DNA of 64,000 nt from positions 1,861,461 through 1,925,460 of the forward strand of contig NZ_KE387023.1 in the NCBI RefSeq assembly GCF_000430045.1, written 5' to 3'. Below are positions 62,802 through 64,000 of this stretch, piece after piece (positions within the stretch are counted from its first letter, which is position 1; every line of letters begins with the position of its first letter). Below the pieces are notes generated by a model, which worked only from the letters and a program-made list of their open reading frames with translations, did no database searches and was not told the origin of the DNA. Position numbers and translations under genes: made by a program. The stretch comes from Calidithermus chliarophilus DSM 9957. Lineage in GTDB: Bacteria > Deinococcota > Deinococci > Deinococcales > Thermaceae.

Positions 62802-63440
62802 ATGCGGAACTTGTCCTTGGGAGTGCTGAAGATTCTGTTCGTGTTGGGGCTAGTGGGGGGAATATTCATGGCATTGACAAGGCATGAAAGCGTGTACACC
62901 GACGACCTCAGCGACCCGGTGAGGGTCGCCGACAGCTACATCCACGCCCTGCTGCGGAAGGACCTGGTGCGCATCGCCTACTACTGGACGGGGGACCTCG
63001 AGGCCTACGAGAACTCCTTCTTCGGCCGCTTCACCCCCTCGGTGCTGCGCGCGGCCCGGCGGGAGGCCCTGCCGCTGGAGGACTACCGCTGGAGGCTGGG
63101 CCCGGCGCGCGTGGAGGGGGGCGTGGCCCTGGTGAGGGTGGAGCTCGAGACCATCCAGACGGGCAAGATCGCCCAGAAGTATCGAGAATTCATGGGAGAT
63201 CCCTACTGGAACCCTGAGAAGCAGGACTTCGACCAGAAGCCTAAACTCCGCCCTGACCTCACCGTCGAGGAGGCCTGGAGGCTCGCCCGCAACGACCCCG
63301 GCGTGGGGTGGGACCGCTTCGAGCACGACCTGAGGCTCAACCGCACTGAGAAGGGCTGGCTCATCGACATGGAGGCCGACGACCGCCTCGTCACCATCCT
63401 CTACCGAGGGTACGACCCCGACGCCGACCCGGACCGCTAA
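62802..63440 (+). CDS. single-pass membrane protein, partner of the 770-aa protein
   Basis: 212 aa. N-terminal TM helix (about 6-26), then an extracytoplasmic domain with DPVRVADSYIHALLRKDLVRIAYYW reminiscent of NTF2-like/accessory domains, no catalytic motif. Starts 2 bp after the preceding stop, ribosome site TTGGAG within it, so translationally coupled. First 20 codons are noticeably AT-richer than the rest. Confidence 0.7.
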   Translation: MRNLSLGVLKILFVLGLVGGIFMALTRHESVYTDDLSDPVRVADSYIHALLRKDLVRIAYYWTGDLEAYENSFFGRFTPSVLRAARREALPLEDYRWRLGPARVEGGVALVRVELETIQTGKIAQKYREFMGDPYWNPEKQDFDQKPKLRPDLTVEEAWRLARNDPGVGWDRFEHDLRLNRTEKGWLIDMEADDRLVTILYRGYDPDADPDR

Positions 63441-63498
63441 GCCTTTCTCGGATCATAGTTGAGGCTACGTATTCCGCTCGCGGCTTTATGATAGCCCT

Positions 63499-63837
63499 AT
63501 GGTGGATTACGACCTTTCCGACAACGCCTTGGTGGGGCTGGTGACCCTGGCCCTCGAGGGCGCCCAGGGACTGCGCCTGGCCCAGTCCGGGGCCCGCAGC
63601 GTGGGGGAGATGATCTCCGGGCGGCGCGGCAAGCCGGTGCGCGTCGAGCGCGAGGGCGACTCCTTAAGCGTCGACCTCAACGTGTGCGTGGACTACGGCC
63701 ACCCCATCCCCGAGCTCGCCAAGAACGCCCAGCGCACCGTGGCCGAGGCCCTGAGCGCCTCGACCGGGCTCAAGGTGCGGGCCGTGAACCTCACGGTGGT
63801 GGCGGTGGAGTACCGGGAGGGCGGCAGTGCGGCGTAA
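63499..63837 (+). CDS. Asp23/Gls24-family envelope stress protein
   Basis: 112 aa. DUF322 fold: DNALVGLVTLALEGAQGLRL, LSVDLNVCVDYGHPIPELAKNAQRTVAEALSASTGLKVRAVNLTVVAVEY-type pattern. Often encoded immediately before nusB, as here (11-nt overlap). TATGAT ends 6 nt before ATG. Confidence 0.92.
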   Translation: MVDYDLSDNALVGLVTLALEGAQGLRLAQSGARSVGEMISGRRGKPVRVEREGDSLSVDLNVCVDYGHPIPELAKNAQRTVAEALSASTGLKVRAVNLTVVAVEYREGGSAA

Positions 63838-64000
63838 AGCGCGCGAACTGGCCTTCAAGGTGCTCTTCGAGTACACCAACGGCGGGGGCGACCTCGAGGC
63901 CGCCTGGAGCCACGCCACCCAGGACCTCGAGGGCGACGACGAGACCTACGGCGACCCGCTCGACCGGGAGAGCCTGGACTTCGCCCGCAAGTTGATCGAG
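63827..64000 (+). CDS. nusB: transcription antitermination factor NusB (start only)
   Basis: 58 codons visible from GTG 63827: RRKARELAFKVLFEYTNGGG, the typical NusB N-terminus. Continues past the window end. NusB with NusE binds boxA RNA for rRNA antitermination. Start overlaps the Asp23 gene by 11 nt. Confidence 0.88.
   Translation, partial: MRRKARELAFKVLFEYTNGGGDLEAAWSHATQDLEGDDETYGDPLDRESLDFARKLIE

Overview
The window looks like chromosomal DNA of a high-GC (roughly 70%) thermophile of the Deinococcota, most likely family Thermaceae in the Meiothermus/Calidithermus/Allomeiothermus group. Evidence: very GC-rich codon use with a strong preference for CTCGAG-type Leu-Glu strings, many genes preceded by a TANNNT box ending 6 nt before ATG/GTG (leaderless transcription, known in this phylum), a fused TilS-TadA, AddAB recombination nuclease and scattered biosynthetic genes. 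The lineage is inferred, not tested.

Layout. 1-8 kb: partial argininosuccinate lyase, transglutaminase, ECF sigma/anti-sigma pair, OmpR-type two-component system, heme-c/copper monooxygenase-like protein. 8-18 kb: PhzF, AddB and AddA, which are separated by a class IV aminotransferase and a Fic/Doc-AbrB toxin-antitoxin pair, then a serine beta-lactamase-like protein. 18-20.4 kb: agmatinase followed by a low-GC nitrilase, an antidote-gene remnant and a second, diverged copy of the agmatinase 3' end (a foreign insert). 20.4-26.7 kb: histidine utilisation (hutI, hutU, hutC one way, hutH the other, with a palindromic operator between). 26.8-33 kb: EVE protein, lipoprotein, GlcD, TyrA and DAHP synthase; the last has an aromatic-codon leader peptide and attenuator. 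33-38 kb: two degenerate alpha/beta hydrolases, Spo0M-like protein, TruD, TilS-TadA and tRNA-Ser(CGA). 38-46 kb: membrane glycosyltransferase, HEAT protein (frameshifted), response regulators (one cut by an IS remnant) and an 1109-aa GAF/PAS histidine kinase. 46-50 kb: Rrf2 regulator, sulfurtransferases, peroxiredoxin. 50-64 kb: Lon, envelope proteins, folate genes (folK; an unknown gene with folP-folB-folC), amylosucrase, a 770-aa unknown protein with a membrane partner, Asp23/Gls24 protein and the start of nusB.

The most striking feature is non-coding. About twenty intergenic spaces carry arrays built on a strict 7-bp register, up to 28 consecutive heptads, in a conserved block order (GATAGCC-like, CGTCGTA-like, CGCAAGA-like, CCCTCGA-like, ACTAGCC-like), often with a GC-rich hairpin module. 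The GATAG block sits directly behind gene 3' ends in the sense direction and so places TAG in all three frames; several genes take their last residues and stop codon from it. A separate 160-bp two-hairpin element occurs three times, once inside a heptad array.
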